DNA of 64,000 nucleotides from Brevibacterium sp. W7.2. Its GTDB lineage: Bacteria > Actinomycetota > Actinomycetes > Actinomycetales > Brevibacteriaceae. This document shows positions 51,751-60,439 of this stretch, in pieces. The DNA lies in assembly GCF_018137945.1 (NCBI RefSeq), contig NZ_CP073089.1:1178001-1242000 (forward strand). The letters are read 5' to 3'. Positions within the stretch are counted from its first letter, which is position 1. Every line of letters begins with the position of its first letter. Under the pieces are notes generated by a model. The model ran no database searches, had not been told where the DNA came from, and saw only the letters and a program-made list of their open reading frames with translations. The position numbers were made by a program, and so were the translations under genes.

Positions 51751-52183
51751 GGCCGAGGCCCGCGCGGCCGCCGCGCGGATCAATACGCTCCTGGTCGAAC
51801 TGTGGCGCGTCTCCGAAGGGGAGGGTCCGCAGTACGACGACTTCGAGCTCACCGCTCAGCAGCACACGGTCCTCGAGCGGATCGCGAACAACCCCGAGAT
51901 CACCTCGGGGGAGCTCGCGGCCGACCTCGGAGTGACGAAGGGGGCGATCAGCCAGCATCTCGGCGTCCTCGAGGCGGGCGGCTACATCGCCCGCCGCCGC
52001 AGCGAGCGCGACGGGCGCGTGCAGGTCCTCGAGCTGCAGGACCGCGGCAGGAAGTACCGCGACGCGCTGGTCAGCTACGAGGACTTCCTCGTCGACCGCT
52101 ACCTCGAGCGGCTCTCCGCCGAGGATCTCACCGAGATCGCCGCGGCCCTGTCAAAACTCAAGGGCGCGTTCACATCCGACTGA
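51740..52183 (+). CDS. MarR-family transcriptional regulator
   Basis: 147 aa. QHTVLERIANNPEITSGELAADLGVTKGAISQHLGVLEAGGYIARRRSERDGRVQVLELQDRGRKY is the winged helix with the R-rich wing. It overlaps the membrane protein gene, so it is in the same operon and probably binds the 51318-51347 palindrome in an autoregulatory way. Convergent with the next gene; they share a hairpin terminator. Confidence 0.92.
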   Translation: MPDEAEARAAAARINTLLVELWRVSEGEGPQYDDFELTAQQHTVLERIANNPEITSGELAADLGVTKGAISQHLGVLEAGGYIARRRSERDGRVQVLELQDRGRKYRDALVSYEDFLVDRYLERLSAEDLTEIAAALSKLKGAFTSD

Positions 52184-52204
52184 CGCGCTGAGAACCCCAT
52201 CCCG

Positions 52205-52242
52205 CCCATCGGCCGGGTCGATCACTCGATCTGGCCGATGGG
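52205..52242. terminator. bidirectional hairpin between marR and siderophore-interacting gene
   Basis: Stem CCCATCGGCC / GGCCGATGGG (52205-52214, 52233-52242) around an 18-nt loop. The right arm lies in the last codons of the minus-strand gene. Serves two convergent genes. Confidence 0.6.
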
Positions 52243-53034
52243 TTCGCGCTTCTCGGCCTGGAACTGGTCCTCGGCCCGTCCGCGCGCCCAGTACGCGGAG
52301 ATCGACAGCGCCTCCCGGGGCACCTCCCGCTCTTTGAGGATCCGCCGGATCGCCTTGATCGTCTCCCGCTCACCGTGAGCGAAGACCTGCGGCGTCCCCG
52401 CCGCCCAGGGCAGGTCGCTCACCGCGGCGATGAGGTCCTCATCGGAGTCGACCCAGGTCACGGTCAGTCCTGCCGGGACCGCGGGGAGGAGGCGGTCGGC
52501 GGAGTGCGCGACGGCGAGGAGGACGTGGCCGGTCGCCTCGGCGTCCATCGCCTCGATCGCCGAGCTCACCGCGGGCAGCGCCGTGTGGTCGCCGATGAGC
52601 AGATGCCACGGCGATGCCGGAACGGGGCGGTAGGCCCCGCCGGCACCCATGAGGACGAGCGTGTCCCCGGGCTGCGCGGCCTTCGCCCAGGGGCCCGCGA
52701 TGCCCTCGTCGCCGTGGACGACGAAGTCGATCGTCACCCGCTTGGCCGCGACATCCATCTCCCGGACCGTGTACGTGCGGTTGCGGGGCAGGGTCTCCGG
52801 TGCCGTCTCCCGCAGGGCGGCGAGGTCGTAGGGCGGGGTGAGGCCGTGCGCGGGATCGGCGAACATGATCTTGACGTACTTGTCCGTCGAGTCGTTGTTC
52901 CTGATCGCGTCGAACCCCTCGCCGCCGGCGACGATCCGGACGAGATGCGGGCTCACCGTCTCCGTGCTGATGACGGAGAGGATGGCCTGCGGGCGATCCG
53001 GGCGCTTCGTCCGGGCGGGGGCGGGAGTCGACAT
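52222..53034 (-). CDS. siderophore-interacting protein (ViuB/FAD-binding 9, SIP)
   Basis: 270 aa. FAD-binding N-terminal barrel with LPRNRTYTVREMD, FVVHGDEGIAGPWAKAAQPGDTLVLMGAGGAY, and C-terminal SIP domain HLLIGDHTALPAVSSAIEAM, AHGERETIKAIRRIL, ALSISAYWARGRAED. It reduces ferric siderophores in the cytoplasm to release iron. A DtxR/IdeR-like box lies just upstream, so it is probably iron-repressed. AAAGG lies 8-9 nt before the ATG. Confidence 0.93.
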   Translation of the reverse strand: MSTPAPARTKRPDRPQAILSVISTETVSPHLVRIVAGGEGFDAIRNNDSTDKYVKIMFADPAHGLTPPYDLAALRETAPETLPRNRTYTVREMDVAAKRVTIDFVVHGDEGIAGPWAKAAQPGDTLVLMGAGGAYRPVPASPWHLLIGDHTALPAVSSAIEAMDAEATGHVLLAVAHSADRLLPAVPAGLTVTWVDSDEDLIAAVSDLPWAAGTPQVFAHGERETIKAIRRILKEREVPREALSISAYWARGRAEDQFQAEKREPIGQIE

Positions 53035-53060
53035 GCGGGGGCCTTTCGCTGTAGGTGGAG

Positions 53061-53079
53061 TTAGGTTCACCTTAGCAAA
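53061..53079. promoter_or_regulatory. DtxR/IdeR-like iron box
   Basis: TTAGGTTCACCTTAGCAAA matches 14 of 19 positions of the IdeR/DtxR consensus TTAGGTTAGCCTAACCTAA and lies 27 bp upstream of the siderophore-interacting gene, overlapping its probable promoter. Confidence 0.7.
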
Positions 53080-53129
53080 TCCCGCCGAGGTGGTCGCCGG
53101 CATCGCGCCACCGCAAGCCGGCGAGGCGG

Positions 53130-54464
53130 TCAGGACACCTGATCGGCGAAGTCGTCGCGCACCCGCCGCAGCCCGCGCAGGTCGAGATCGCGCAGCTGCT
53201 TCGGCGACTCGAGGATCTCGACCCCGGGCAGCGCCGAGGACGGTCCGCTGCAGCCCATCGAGTTCTCCGGGTCGAGGAGGACGACCTGCTTGCCCTCCTC
53301 GCCGAGTCGCCGCAGCGCCTCGACGATCATCCGGCGGGCCACCTCGTTGATCGAGTACACCCGGCGCAGGTCGAGGGCGAAGACGTCGATGGCGTCGTCG
53401 GGGGAGGCGATCTCGCGCATGACGTTCTCCGCGCCGCTCCACTGGATGAGCCCCTGGAGGCTGACGATGCGGACCATGTCGCCCTTCGCATCGACGAAGC
53501 GCCGATCGCGGCGGATGATCGAGCGGGCGGGCTCCGGTGCGTTCATGATGTGGAGGCCGAGGTCGGCCGACAGCGAGCGGAAGATCTTCGCTCCGCGCAC
53601 GCTCGTGCCGTGCTTGTCGAGCTTCGGCGAATACGTCGCGATGCCCACCTGGCCGGGCAGGACACCGAAGAGGCCGCCGGACACGCCGCTCTTGGCGGGC
53701 ACCCCGACCTCGGTCATCCAGTCACCGGCGGCGTCGTACATGCCGCACGTCATCATCACTCCGAGCACCTGCCGGTTGACCCTCGGGGAGAGCACCCGCT
53801 CGCCGGTGATCGGGTTGACCCCGCCGCCGGCGAGGGTGGCGGCCATCATCGCGAGGTCCCGGACGCTGACGAGGACCGAGCACTGGTTGATGTAGCCCTG
53901 GACGACCTCGTCGGGATCGTCGGTGATGACGTCGTAGGACCGGAGCATGTTGGCGATCGCTATGTTGCGGTAGGCCTGCTGCCATTCCCCGGCGGCGATG
54001 TGCTCATCGACGCGCAGCTGCCGGCCGGCGAACCGGGAGAGTCCGGCGCGGACGATCTCCGTGCGCTCGGCCAGGGTCGCGTTCTCCCCGCCGAGGAGGG
54101 AGTGGATGGTGATGGCCCCGGCGTTGATCATCGGGTTGAGCGGTTTGCCCGAGGTCTTGTCGAGGGAGAGCTCGTTGAACGCCTCACCGGTGGGTTCGAC
54201 GCCGACCTTGTCGAGGACGGCAGGAATGCCGAGGGCCTCGAGGGCGATGCCGTAGATGAAGGGCTTCGACATCGACTGGATCGAGAACTCGAAATCGGAG
54301 TCGCCGGAGTCGTAGAGGACGCCGTCGAGCGTCGAGATGCTGATCGCGAGCTTGTTCGGATCCGCGGCCGCGAGGTCGGGGATGTAGTCGGCCATCGCAC
54401 CGCTGCGGTCGTGGCGATGACGCTCGAGCGTCTCATCGAGGAAGTCGGGAATGGGGGATCGCAC
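53130..54464 (-). CDS. glsA: glutaminase A with C-terminal STAS domain
   Basis: 444 aa. Serine-beta-lactamase-like glutaminase (about 1-310): catalytic S64-x-x-K67 in SIQSMSKPF, NPMINAGAI, and the later YRNIAIANMLRS and GGLFGVLPGQVGIATYSPKLD; hydrolyses glutamine to glutamate and ammonia. A STAS domain (about 330-440: GDMVRIVSLQGLIQWSGAENVMREI, IDVFALDLRRVYSINEVARRMIVEAL) follows, the usual actinobacterial glsA build, perhaps for regulation. GTG start with AGGAGG 4-5 nt upstream. Confidence 0.95.
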   Translation of the reverse strand: MRSPIPDFLDETLERHRHDRSGAMADYIPDLAAADPNKLAISISTLDGVLYDSGDSDFEFSIQSMSKPFIYGIALEALGIPAVLDKVGVEPTGEAFNELSLDKTSGKPLNPMINAGAITIHSLLGGENATLAERTEIVRAGLSRFAGRQLRVDEHIAAGEWQQAYRNIAIANMLRSYDVITDDPDEVVQGYINQCSVLVSVRDLAMMAATLAGGGVNPITGERVLSPRVNRQVLGVMMTCGMYDAAGDWMTEVGVPAKSGVSGGLFGVLPGQVGIATYSPKLDKHGTSVRGAKIFRSLSADLGLHIMNAPEPARSIIRRDRRFVDAKGDMVRIVSLQGLIQWSGAENVMREIASPDDAIDVFALDLRRVYSINEVARRMIVEALRRLGEEGKQVVLLDPENSMGCSGPSSALPGVEILESPKQLRDLDLRGLRRVRDDFADQVS

Positions 54465-54563
54465 AGCACCTCCTTCGGGGCAGTGTCGGCTGTCGGCCGC
54501 ACGAGCGCGGGCCGACTGCCATTCTCACACACGAGGCCGCCGGATCGGCCACCCGAGACACGC

Positions 54564-54597
54564 GATGCCCCGCACGGCGGCAGCCGTGCGGGGCATC
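54564..54597 (-). terminator. terminator of the MT0933-like gene
   Basis: Perfect 15-bp stem GATGCCCCGCACGGC / GCCGTGCGGGGCATC with a 4-nt loop, in the gap between the glutaminase and MT0933-like genes, 21 bp past the latter's stop. Confidence 0.8.
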
Positions 54598-54617
54598 CTC
54601 GGTGGTGCCGAACCGGC

Positions 54618-54980
54618 TCAGCGCCGGGGGCTCTGCGGGTCCTCGGGGTCGCGGCGATCACGGAAGTCGACCGGGTTCTGCTCACCCGGACGCGGGTCGC
54701 CGGGCCGGGCGTCGCCGGGGCGCGGGTCACCGGGGCGCGGGTCACCGGGCCGGGCGTCGCCGGGGCGCTGGTCGTCGTGGCCGATCGCGCGGTCCGCGGC
54801 GTCGCGGGCGCTCTTGATCTTGTCGCTGTACTTGCCCTTCGTCAGCGAATCGGCGGCACCGGCAGCCTTGTCGAGGACCTGATCGCTGAACTTCTCCACC
54901 TTGGGGTTGTTGAGCTTCTCACGGACCTTGGGGTCGTTGGCGAGGTTCTTCGCCTTGTTGATGAACTTGTCGAATCCCAT
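54618..54980 (-). CDS. MT0933/Rv0909-like antitoxin-type protein
   Basis: 120 aa. FDKFINKAKNLANDPKVREKLNNPKVEKFSDQVLDKAAGAADSLTKGKYSDKIKSARDAADRAIG is the short helical Rv0909/MT0933-like domain. It is followed by a tandem proline-glycine tail (PGDARPGDPRPGD, coded by 15-bp repeats) not typical of the core. The annotated antitoxin name is by family; no toxin gene is adjacent, so a toxin-antitoxin role is doubtful. GAAGGG lies about 8 nt before the ATG. Confidence 0.75.
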   Translation of the reverse strand: MGFDKFINKAKNLANDPKVREKLNNPKVEKFSDQVLDKAAGAADSLTKGKYSDKIKSARDAADRAIGHDDQRPGDARPGDPRPGDPRPGDARPGDPRPGEQNPVDFRDRRDPEDPQSPRR

Positions 54981-55081
54981 GGGACTGCCCTTCTTCACAG
55001 GTGTGCTTCACAGATGTGATGGTCGCCACCGATCCTAGTCCGCGAGGCTGAGTCGGTCCTGTGGGCCGCCTTCGCCCCGCC

Positions 55082-55744
55082 TCAACCCGACTTGTCCGCG
55101 GAAGGGCCGGTCGCGGCGGTGTAGGCGAGCGCTGCCTGCACCCGCGACTCGACGCCGAGCTTGACGAGCACTCGGGAGACGTGCGTCTTCACAGTGGCCT
55201 CGGTGATGCCGAGCTCATTGGCCAGGGCGCGATTGTTCCGGCCTGCGGCGATCCCCGCGAGGACCTCGCGCTCCCGGTCGGTGAGATCGTCGGGCAGCGC
55301 CGCGGCGGGTGCCGGTTCCTCGGGAAGTGCCGAGAGCATGGTGACGACGCTCGCGGTGACCTCGGGTGAGAGCACGGTGTCCCCGGCGGCTGCGCGGTGC
55401 ACGGCGCCGATGAGCTCCTCGGCCGAGGCGCTCTTGAGGAGGAAGCCCGCGGCCCCCGCGCGGAGGGCGGCGAGGATGACGTCGTCGAGTCCGAACGACG
55501 TGAGGATGAGAACCGTCGGGGCGCCTGGGGCCGACCGCAGCTGCCGGGTCGCGGCGACTCCGTCGAGGACGGGCATCCGCACATCCATGAGGACGATGTC
55601 CGGGCGCAGCGCTTCTGCCATGCTCACCGCCGTGCGCCCGTCGGCGGCCTCGCCGACCACGGAGATGCCGTCGGCGGTGTCGAGGAGCAGGCGGATGCCG
55701 GCGCGCACGGCTCCGTGATCGTCGGCGATGAGGACGGTGGTCAC
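55082..55744 (-). CDS. NarL/LuxR-type response regulator
   Basis: 220 aa. Receiver domain with D8-D9 and the phosphorylated D54 in VLMDVRMPVLDG, the switch T in LILTSFG and K in FLLKSAS, then a LuxR HTH (about 150-210: LTDREREVLAGIAAGRNNRALANELGITEATVKTHVSRVLVKLGVESRVQAAL). It overlaps the histidine kinase gene by 4 bp. Divergent, across the HK, from the MFS gene. Confidence 0.95.
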   Translation of the reverse strand: MTTVLIADDHGAVRAGIRLLLDTADGISVVGEAADGRTAVSMAEALRPDIVLMDVRMPVLDGVAATRQLRSAPGAPTVLILTSFGLDDVILAALRAGAAGFLLKSASAEELIGAVHRAAAGDTVLSPEVTASVVTMLSALPEEPAPAAALPDDLTDREREVLAGIAAGRNNRALANELGITEATVKTHVSRVLVKLGVESRVQAALAYTAATGPSADKSG

Positions 55745-57000
55745 TGCGGGGGTCCTTTCGGTCTCGGCGGCTCCGGCGCGACGTGCGACTCGGGTGCGGC
55801 CGTCCTGCCTCCCGGCAGGGTGAGTGTGGCGGTGAACGTGTCCGTCGTCCGGGTGAATGCGGCACCCCCGCCGAGGCGCTCGAGCCGGTGGGCGATGTTG
55901 TCGAGTCCGTGCCCCGCCCGGTCGGTCGCCCCCGCGGTGGGGGAGAGCGCGACCGGGTTGGACGCGGCGATCGCGCCCGCCTCGGTGACGGTGATCGTCA
56001 GCTCCGGTGCGCTGGCGTGCTTGACGACGTTGGAGATGAGTTCGGCGATGACCGGACGCAGCGCCGCCTCCTGCCGGTCGGGCAGCGCGGTGAGCGCCTC
56101 CGCCCCGGTGACGGTGACCCCGAGGCTCCTGGCCAGGGCGATCGCCTCGGCCGCTGACGCCGCGACGGGAGGATCGGCCTCGACGTCGGAGCGGAGGACA
56201 TCGATCATGCGGCGCATCTCGCTCAGCGCCCGGTCGGCGGCGGCGTGGACGGTGGTGAGCACCTCGGTGCGGATCCTCTCATCGTGGGCGGCCAGCGCCG
56301 CCTGGGAGTGGAGGGCGATCGCGGAGATGTGCCCGGCGACGAGGTCGTGGAGGTCCTCGGCGGCGGCAGTTCGCACCTTCTGCTCGGCGAGCCGGGCGCT
56401 CACCGCGGCGTTCTCGGCAGCCAGACGCGCCGCCTGCTCCTGAGCGTCCGCGCGGGCGCGCTCGGCCTCGGCCCGTTCGTGTTCGGCGGCGGCGGTGTTG
56501 CGGTGCTCGCGGACGCTGCTCGCCCACAGGGCCGGGAGGAAGAGGATGATGACGGCGAGGACCGAGAACTGGAACGACGTCGACAGATCGAATCCGGAGG
56601 CGAACGAGGCGACGCCCGCGACGATCGTCGAGACTCCTGCGAGGGTGAACACGACCGTCGACACGCGCGGGGATGCGTGTCCGACGAGGGCGAAGACGAG
56701 CTGGAACACGAGCCAGAGAGCGAAGTCGTGGCCGCCGGCGAGGACGTCGACACCGAGGCCGATGAGGAAGCTCGTCGTCGAGATCGCCACCCGCGGGGCG
56801 TAGAGCGTGCCGATGAATCCGCAGGTGATGAGCACGGGCTGAGCGACCTGGTCGGGGACGACGTCGGTGTCGAACCACTGGTTCTGGGGGCCGAGGACGA
56901 TGAAGAGGACGCCGATCGCGCTGAGCACGAGCGCGGTGAGGAGATCCTCGAGGGTGAATGCGGGCAGGCCCGGCACTGACAGGTGCCGCTGATCGGACAT
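55741..57000 (-). CDS. sensor histidine kinase (HisKA_3/DesK type)
   Basis: 419 aa. Six membrane segments in the first ~165 residues, a coiled-coil (EHERAEAERARADAQEQAARLAAENAAV), the phospho-acceptor histidine in EDLHDLVAGHIS (H218), and an ATPase domain with AELISNVVKHA and GHGLDNIAHRLERLGG. Senses a membrane or envelope signal and phosphorylates the adjacent response regulator. It starts 109 bp from the divergent MFS gene. Confidence 0.95.
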   Translation of the reverse strand: MSDQRHLSVPGLPAFTLEDLLTALVLSAIGVLFIVLGPQNQWFDTDVVPDQVAQPVLITCGFIGTLYAPRVAISTTSFLIGLGVDVLAGGHDFALWLVFQLVFALVGHASPRVSTVVFTLAGVSTIVAGVASFASGFDLSTSFQFSVLAVIILFLPALWASSVREHRNTAAAEHERAEAERARADAQEQAARLAAENAAVSARLAEQKVRTAAAEDLHDLVAGHISAIALHSQAALAAHDERIRTEVLTTVHAAADRALSEMRRMIDVLRSDVEADPPVAASAAEAIALARSLGVTVTGAEALTALPDRQEAALRPVIAELISNVVKHASAPELTITVTEAGAIAASNPVALSPTAGATDRAGHGLDNIAHRLERLGGGAAFTRTTDTFTATLTLPGGRTAAPESHVAPEPPRPKGPPQ

Positions 57001-57109
57001 GATCCGAGTCTAGTGACGACGCCGTCGGGAGGAATCATCCCAAAGTCGGATGTCGACGTGCGACTTCCTCCCGACGACGGGGCTTCCCTCTCCCGCATAG
57101 CGTGGCGGC

Positions 57110-58684
57110 ATGAACAGCACCGAGGCGGCCCGGAGTTCCGGTCGGGCACAGGCATCGACGGCGTCGGGCTTCTTCAGCGGACCCGCTGAACTCCTCGCCT
57201 TCGTCCTCCCCGTCGTCGCCGCGCAGCACCTCGGGGCGAGCGGGGCCGAGACCGGAGCGCTCGTCGCCGTCCAGCTCCTCGTCTCGCTCCTCATCCGGCC
57301 CCTGGCCGGCAGGCTCGTCGACCGGTGCGGATCGCCGCGGAGCTCGGCGATGATCGCGGCGGCGGGCTCAGGCGTCGGGGTACTCTCCTTCCTCGTCTTC
57401 GCCGCCTCGACGACGCTGCCGCCGGCGTTCGCCGCTGCCGCACTCGGCGGCATCGCCGGTGCGCTCTTCTGGGTCGCGGTGCGCGCCCTCATCGCCGAGC
57501 GCGCCGAGGGCGATATCGGCGATGACCGCTTCGCCGTGCTCATGGAGAACGAGTCCTCCGGCGCCTGGATCGCGTTCATCATCGGCATCCCGCTCTTCCA
57601 GGTCGCCGGACCGCAGGCCGTCTTCCTGGCGTGCGCGGTCGCCTGCCTCGTCGCGGGGGTCCTGCTCGCGCGGATCGGAACGCACAGTCCTGCACAGGGA
57701 GAGGCACGGCAGCGCCCGACGCCCGACTCTGCACATCTGCTGCGATCCCTGCGCGGCATCCTCGCGCTCGTCGTCGTCCTCGCCTTCGCCGAGGGCATCA
57801 TCTCACTCCTCCTCATCCTCCACCTCGCCGTCGAGCTCGGGCTGGAGCTCGGAGAGATCGCGCTCGTCTACCTGCCGGGGGCGATCGTGCTCAGCATCGC
57901 CCCGCGTCCTCTCCACCGTCTCGTCCGCCGCATCGAGCCGCGGTGGATCCTCCTCCTCGGCCTCACGTGCTCCGCCGGGTTCGCCGCGGCGATGGTCACC
58001 CGCCCCGGCCCGGTCGCGCTCGCCGTGCTCTGGGTCCTCTCCGCCCTGTGCTTCTCGCTGCTCGAACCGCTGCTCGACAGGCTCATCGCCGTCGTCTCCG
58101 GCCACCGGGCGGGAGCTGGGTTCGGGTACGCCCAGAGCGCAGAGCTCATCGGGACCGCTGCCGGGACGCTGGCGGCCGGAGCGCTCTTCGGTGCCGGCGC
58201 CTGGCATGTCGCGACGATCGCCGCCGCGGTCGTCCTCATCATCGCCGCGCTCACCGGGTGGCGGGGTCTGCGCCGTTTCCCCGCCGCAGACCTCGGGGCA
58301 GACGAACGCATTCGAGACCAGCGCCCGCGCGACAGTCGCCAGCACGGCACTCGTCGAAACGACACCCGCCGCAGCGGCACCACCACAGAGAGAAAGGGAC
58401 TGAGTCCAGCCATGAAGAGAACAGCAGCGACCCTGGCCATCCATGTCGGCATCTACGTGATCGCGCAGGTGATCTTCGCCCTCGTCGCCGCCAGCTGGCC
58501 CTGGGAGGTGATCACGGGCGGGACCTCGGTGACGACCCTGCTGAGCTGGAACGCCGGGGGAACGGACATGCAGAGGTGGATCGGCTCGATCTCACGGATC
58601 TGGACGATCGTCGTCCTCATCGACATCCTCTGGTCCGGTTATCGGATGATCGTGCCGAAGGCACCTCAGTCCTCGACGGACTGA
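57110..58684 (+). CDS. MFS transporter with C-terminal two-TM extension
   Basis: 524 aa. Twelve segments in residues ~20-395 with MFS features (VDRCGSPRSSAM between TM2 and TM3; RAGAGFGYAQSAELIGTAAGTLAAG), then a basic hydrophilic stretch (RDQRPRDSRQHGTRRNDTRRSGTTTERK) and two more membrane segments (about 440-460 and 490-512). The in-frame ATG at 58412 follows AGAAAGGG, so the tail might also be translated alone as a ~90-aa protein. Divergent from the histidine kinase, so the two-component system may control it. Confidence 0.85.
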   Translation: MNSTEAARSSGRAQASTASGFFSGPAELLAFVLPVVAAQHLGASGAETGALVAVQLLVSLLIRPLAGRLVDRCGSPRSSAMIAAAGSGVGVLSFLVFAASTTLPPAFAAAALGGIAGALFWVAVRALIAERAEGDIGDDRFAVLMENESSGAWIAFIIGIPLFQVAGPQAVFLACAVACLVAGVLLARIGTHSPAQGEARQRPTPDSAHLLRSLRGILALVVVLAFAEGIISLLLILHLAVELGLELGEIALVYLPGAIVLSIAPRPLHRLVRRIEPRWILLLGLTCSAGFAAAMVTRPGPVALAVLWVLSALCFSLLEPLLDRLIAVVSGHRAGAGFGYAQSAELIGTAAGTLAAGALFGAGAWHVATIAAAVVLIIAALTGWRGLRRFPAADLGADERIRDQRPRDSRQHGTRRNDTRRSGTTTERKGLSPAMKRTAATLAIHVGIYVIAQVIFALVAASWPWEVITGGTSVTTLLSWNAGGTDMQRWIGSISRIWTIVVLIDILWSGYRMIVPKAPQSSTD

Positions 58685-58685
58685 C

Positions 58686-59402
58686 CTACTCGAGCATCAC
58701 CCCGTTGCCGTGGACGCTCACCCGCATGCCGTCGTCGACGGCGTCGATGCCGGTGACCTCGAGGCCTTCGGGCATGTCGCCCAGATCGATGACGATGTCG
58801 GAGATCTCCGAGGTGAGGAACGACGGCATCGTCGAGAGGTCGACCTCGGCCGCGCCGAGGGTGAGCGTCGTCGCCGAGACGAGGATCTGCCGCCCGTCGG
58901 GCTGCGCATCGATCCCGACGCGCACGTCCTGCCCGAGCAGGGAACCGGTGAGGTAGAGCGTCCCGTCGGTCGTCGTGAACGTCATCCCGTCGGGCAGGGA
59001 GGCGTTCTGCCCGGCGAGCCGATCGATCGTCGACAGCGGGATCGTCGCCTCCCCGTCGACGGTGCCGATCGGCCGCGAGGAGTCGGTGGGCACATCGAAG
59101 AGGCTGAGGTCGACGTCGGTGACCTCGAGGTCCTCGTACGTCGCCCGCGTCGCCGTGACGTCGACGGCGTCGAGCCTGCCCGCAGCCAACTGGTTGAGGA
59201 TCGGGAAGCCCCTGACGTCGACCTGCGCGTCGCCGTAGTTCTCCAGCCCCTCGGCGATCCGGCGCTCGGTGGTGAAATCGACGATCCGGTCGGCGGCGAT
59301 GACCCCGACGACGAGGGTGACGACGACGATGATCGCGGAGACGATGAGGGGACGGCGGCGGGACCGGCGGCTCGGATGGGCTCGGGTTGCTCCAGTCGTC
59401 AT
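58686..59402 (-). CDS. DUF2993 (LmeA-like) secreted or anchored protein
   Basis: 238 aa. A basic head and one N-terminal membrane segment (about 20-42), then DRIVDFTTERRIAEGLENYGDAQVDVRGFPILNQLAAGRLDAVDVTATR, a long beta-strand region typical of DUF2993 phospholipid-binding proteins such as LmeA. Likely periplasmic-side role in envelope lipids. ATG 59402 is preferred over 59411 because GGGAG lies too near the latter. Convergent with the MFS gene. Confidence 0.88.
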   Translation of the reverse strand: MTTGATRAHPSRRSRRRPLIVSAIIVVVTLVVGVIAADRIVDFTTERRIAEGLENYGDAQVDVRGFPILNQLAAGRLDAVDVTATRATYEDLEVTDVDLSLFDVPTDSSRPIGTVDGEATIPLSTIDRLAGQNASLPDGMTFTTTDGTLYLTGSLLGQDVRVGIDAQPDGRQILVSATTLTLGAAEVDLSTMPSFLTSEISDIVIDLGDMPEGLEVTGIDAVDDGMRVSVHGNGVMLE

Positions 59403-59518
59403 GACGCTCATTCTCCCATTGTCCCTGCCCAGGATGCGTGCGACCTGGCTGTCGGATGTGCCGGTCCGACAATCGCCTGCCCTGTCGGCCGGGGACGCAC
59501 CCCGCCTAGGATGGGGCC

Positions 59519-60439
59519 ATGGACTCGACTCGCACGCAGAACATCAGGACCCTCTCCGGTCGCCTCAACTCGTTCCACTCGTCGATCTACTTCTCCGAGG
59601 TCGTCGGCGCCTCGTTCGCCGAACTCGGCCTCGAACCCGGGATCCCGGCGAACATGGCCGCCCGCTCGGCGCCGATGGGTCGCGTCAACGCCGGCGTCGT
59701 CGCCGGCACCTTCTACAACTACTCGCCGTCGTTCATCGCGACGATCATTCCGCGGATCTGGGACACCGTCTCCCCGGACGTCATGGTCTCCGCCCGTTTC
59801 GACGCCGTGTCCCTCTACCTCGACGGACTCTTCGGCGACCGTGACGACATCGCCCTCCTCACCGAGGCGGCCGTCCAGCTCACGGAGACGCTCACCCCCG
59901 TGCGCGAGGCGATGGACTTCACCGGGCGCTCGCTGGCCGGCTCGACCGCCGCCGCCGTCGCCGCCCACACCCCGGCCACGGCCTTCGAGGCTCTCTGGGA
60001 TCTCGCCACAGTGGCGCGCGAGTTCCGCGGCGACGGGCACGTCGCCTCCCTCGTCACCGCCGGAGTCGCCGGCATCGACGCCCTCATGCTCGACGTCGCC
60101 ACCGGTGCGTCGTTCAAGCCGCGGGCCGCGCAGAAGACCCGCGGTTACACCGATGAGGAGTGGCAGAGGGCCCAGGACGGACTCGCCGAGGCGGGGCTGA
60201 TCACCGTGGGCACCGACGACCGCGGGTATCCGCTGCCGCAGATCACCGACGCGGGACGTCAGCTCAAGGAGGAGGTCGAGATCCTCACCGACGGCACCGT
60301 GGCCGCCGCCTGGTCGGTGCTCAGCGACGAGCAGATCGCCTCGCTCATCGCCCCGAGCCGCACGCTCGTCAAGGTGCTCGTCCAGTCGGGGGCGTTCCCG
60401 TCCGCCGTCTTCGCGCAGCCGGAGCGGAAGTCGAGCTAG
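59519..60439 (+). CDS. SCO6745-family protein (SalD-like helix-turn-helix)
   Basis: 306 aa, all helical. IRTLSGRLNSFHSSIYFSEVV, an AGTFYNYSPSFIATIIPRIWDTV segment, and the C-terminal EEWQRAQDGLAEAGLITVGTDDRGYPLPQITDAGRQLKEEVE winged-helix-like end match the SCO6745/SalD family of actinomycetes. Biochemical role unknown. Convergent with orn, ends overlapping by 4 bp. Confidence 0.82.
   Translation: MDSTRTQNIRTLSGRLNSFHSSIYFSEVVGASFAELGLEPGIPANMAARSAPMGRVNAGVVAGTFYNYSPSFIATIIPRIWDTVSPDVMVSARFDAVSLYLDGLFGDRDDIALLTEAAVQLTETLTPVREAMDFTGRSLAGSTAAAVAAHTPATAFEALWDLATVAREFRGDGHVASLVTAGVAGIDALMLDVATGASFKPRAAQKTRGYTDEEWQRAQDGLAEAGLITVGTDDRGYPLPQITDAGRQLKEEVEILTDGTVAAAWSVLSDEQIASLIAPSRTLVKVLVQSGAFPSAVFAQPERKSS

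Noticed and set aside
54618..54980. Toxin-antitoxin locus
   Set aside because: Only an antitoxin-like protein is seen; neighbours are glutaminase and a two-component system.
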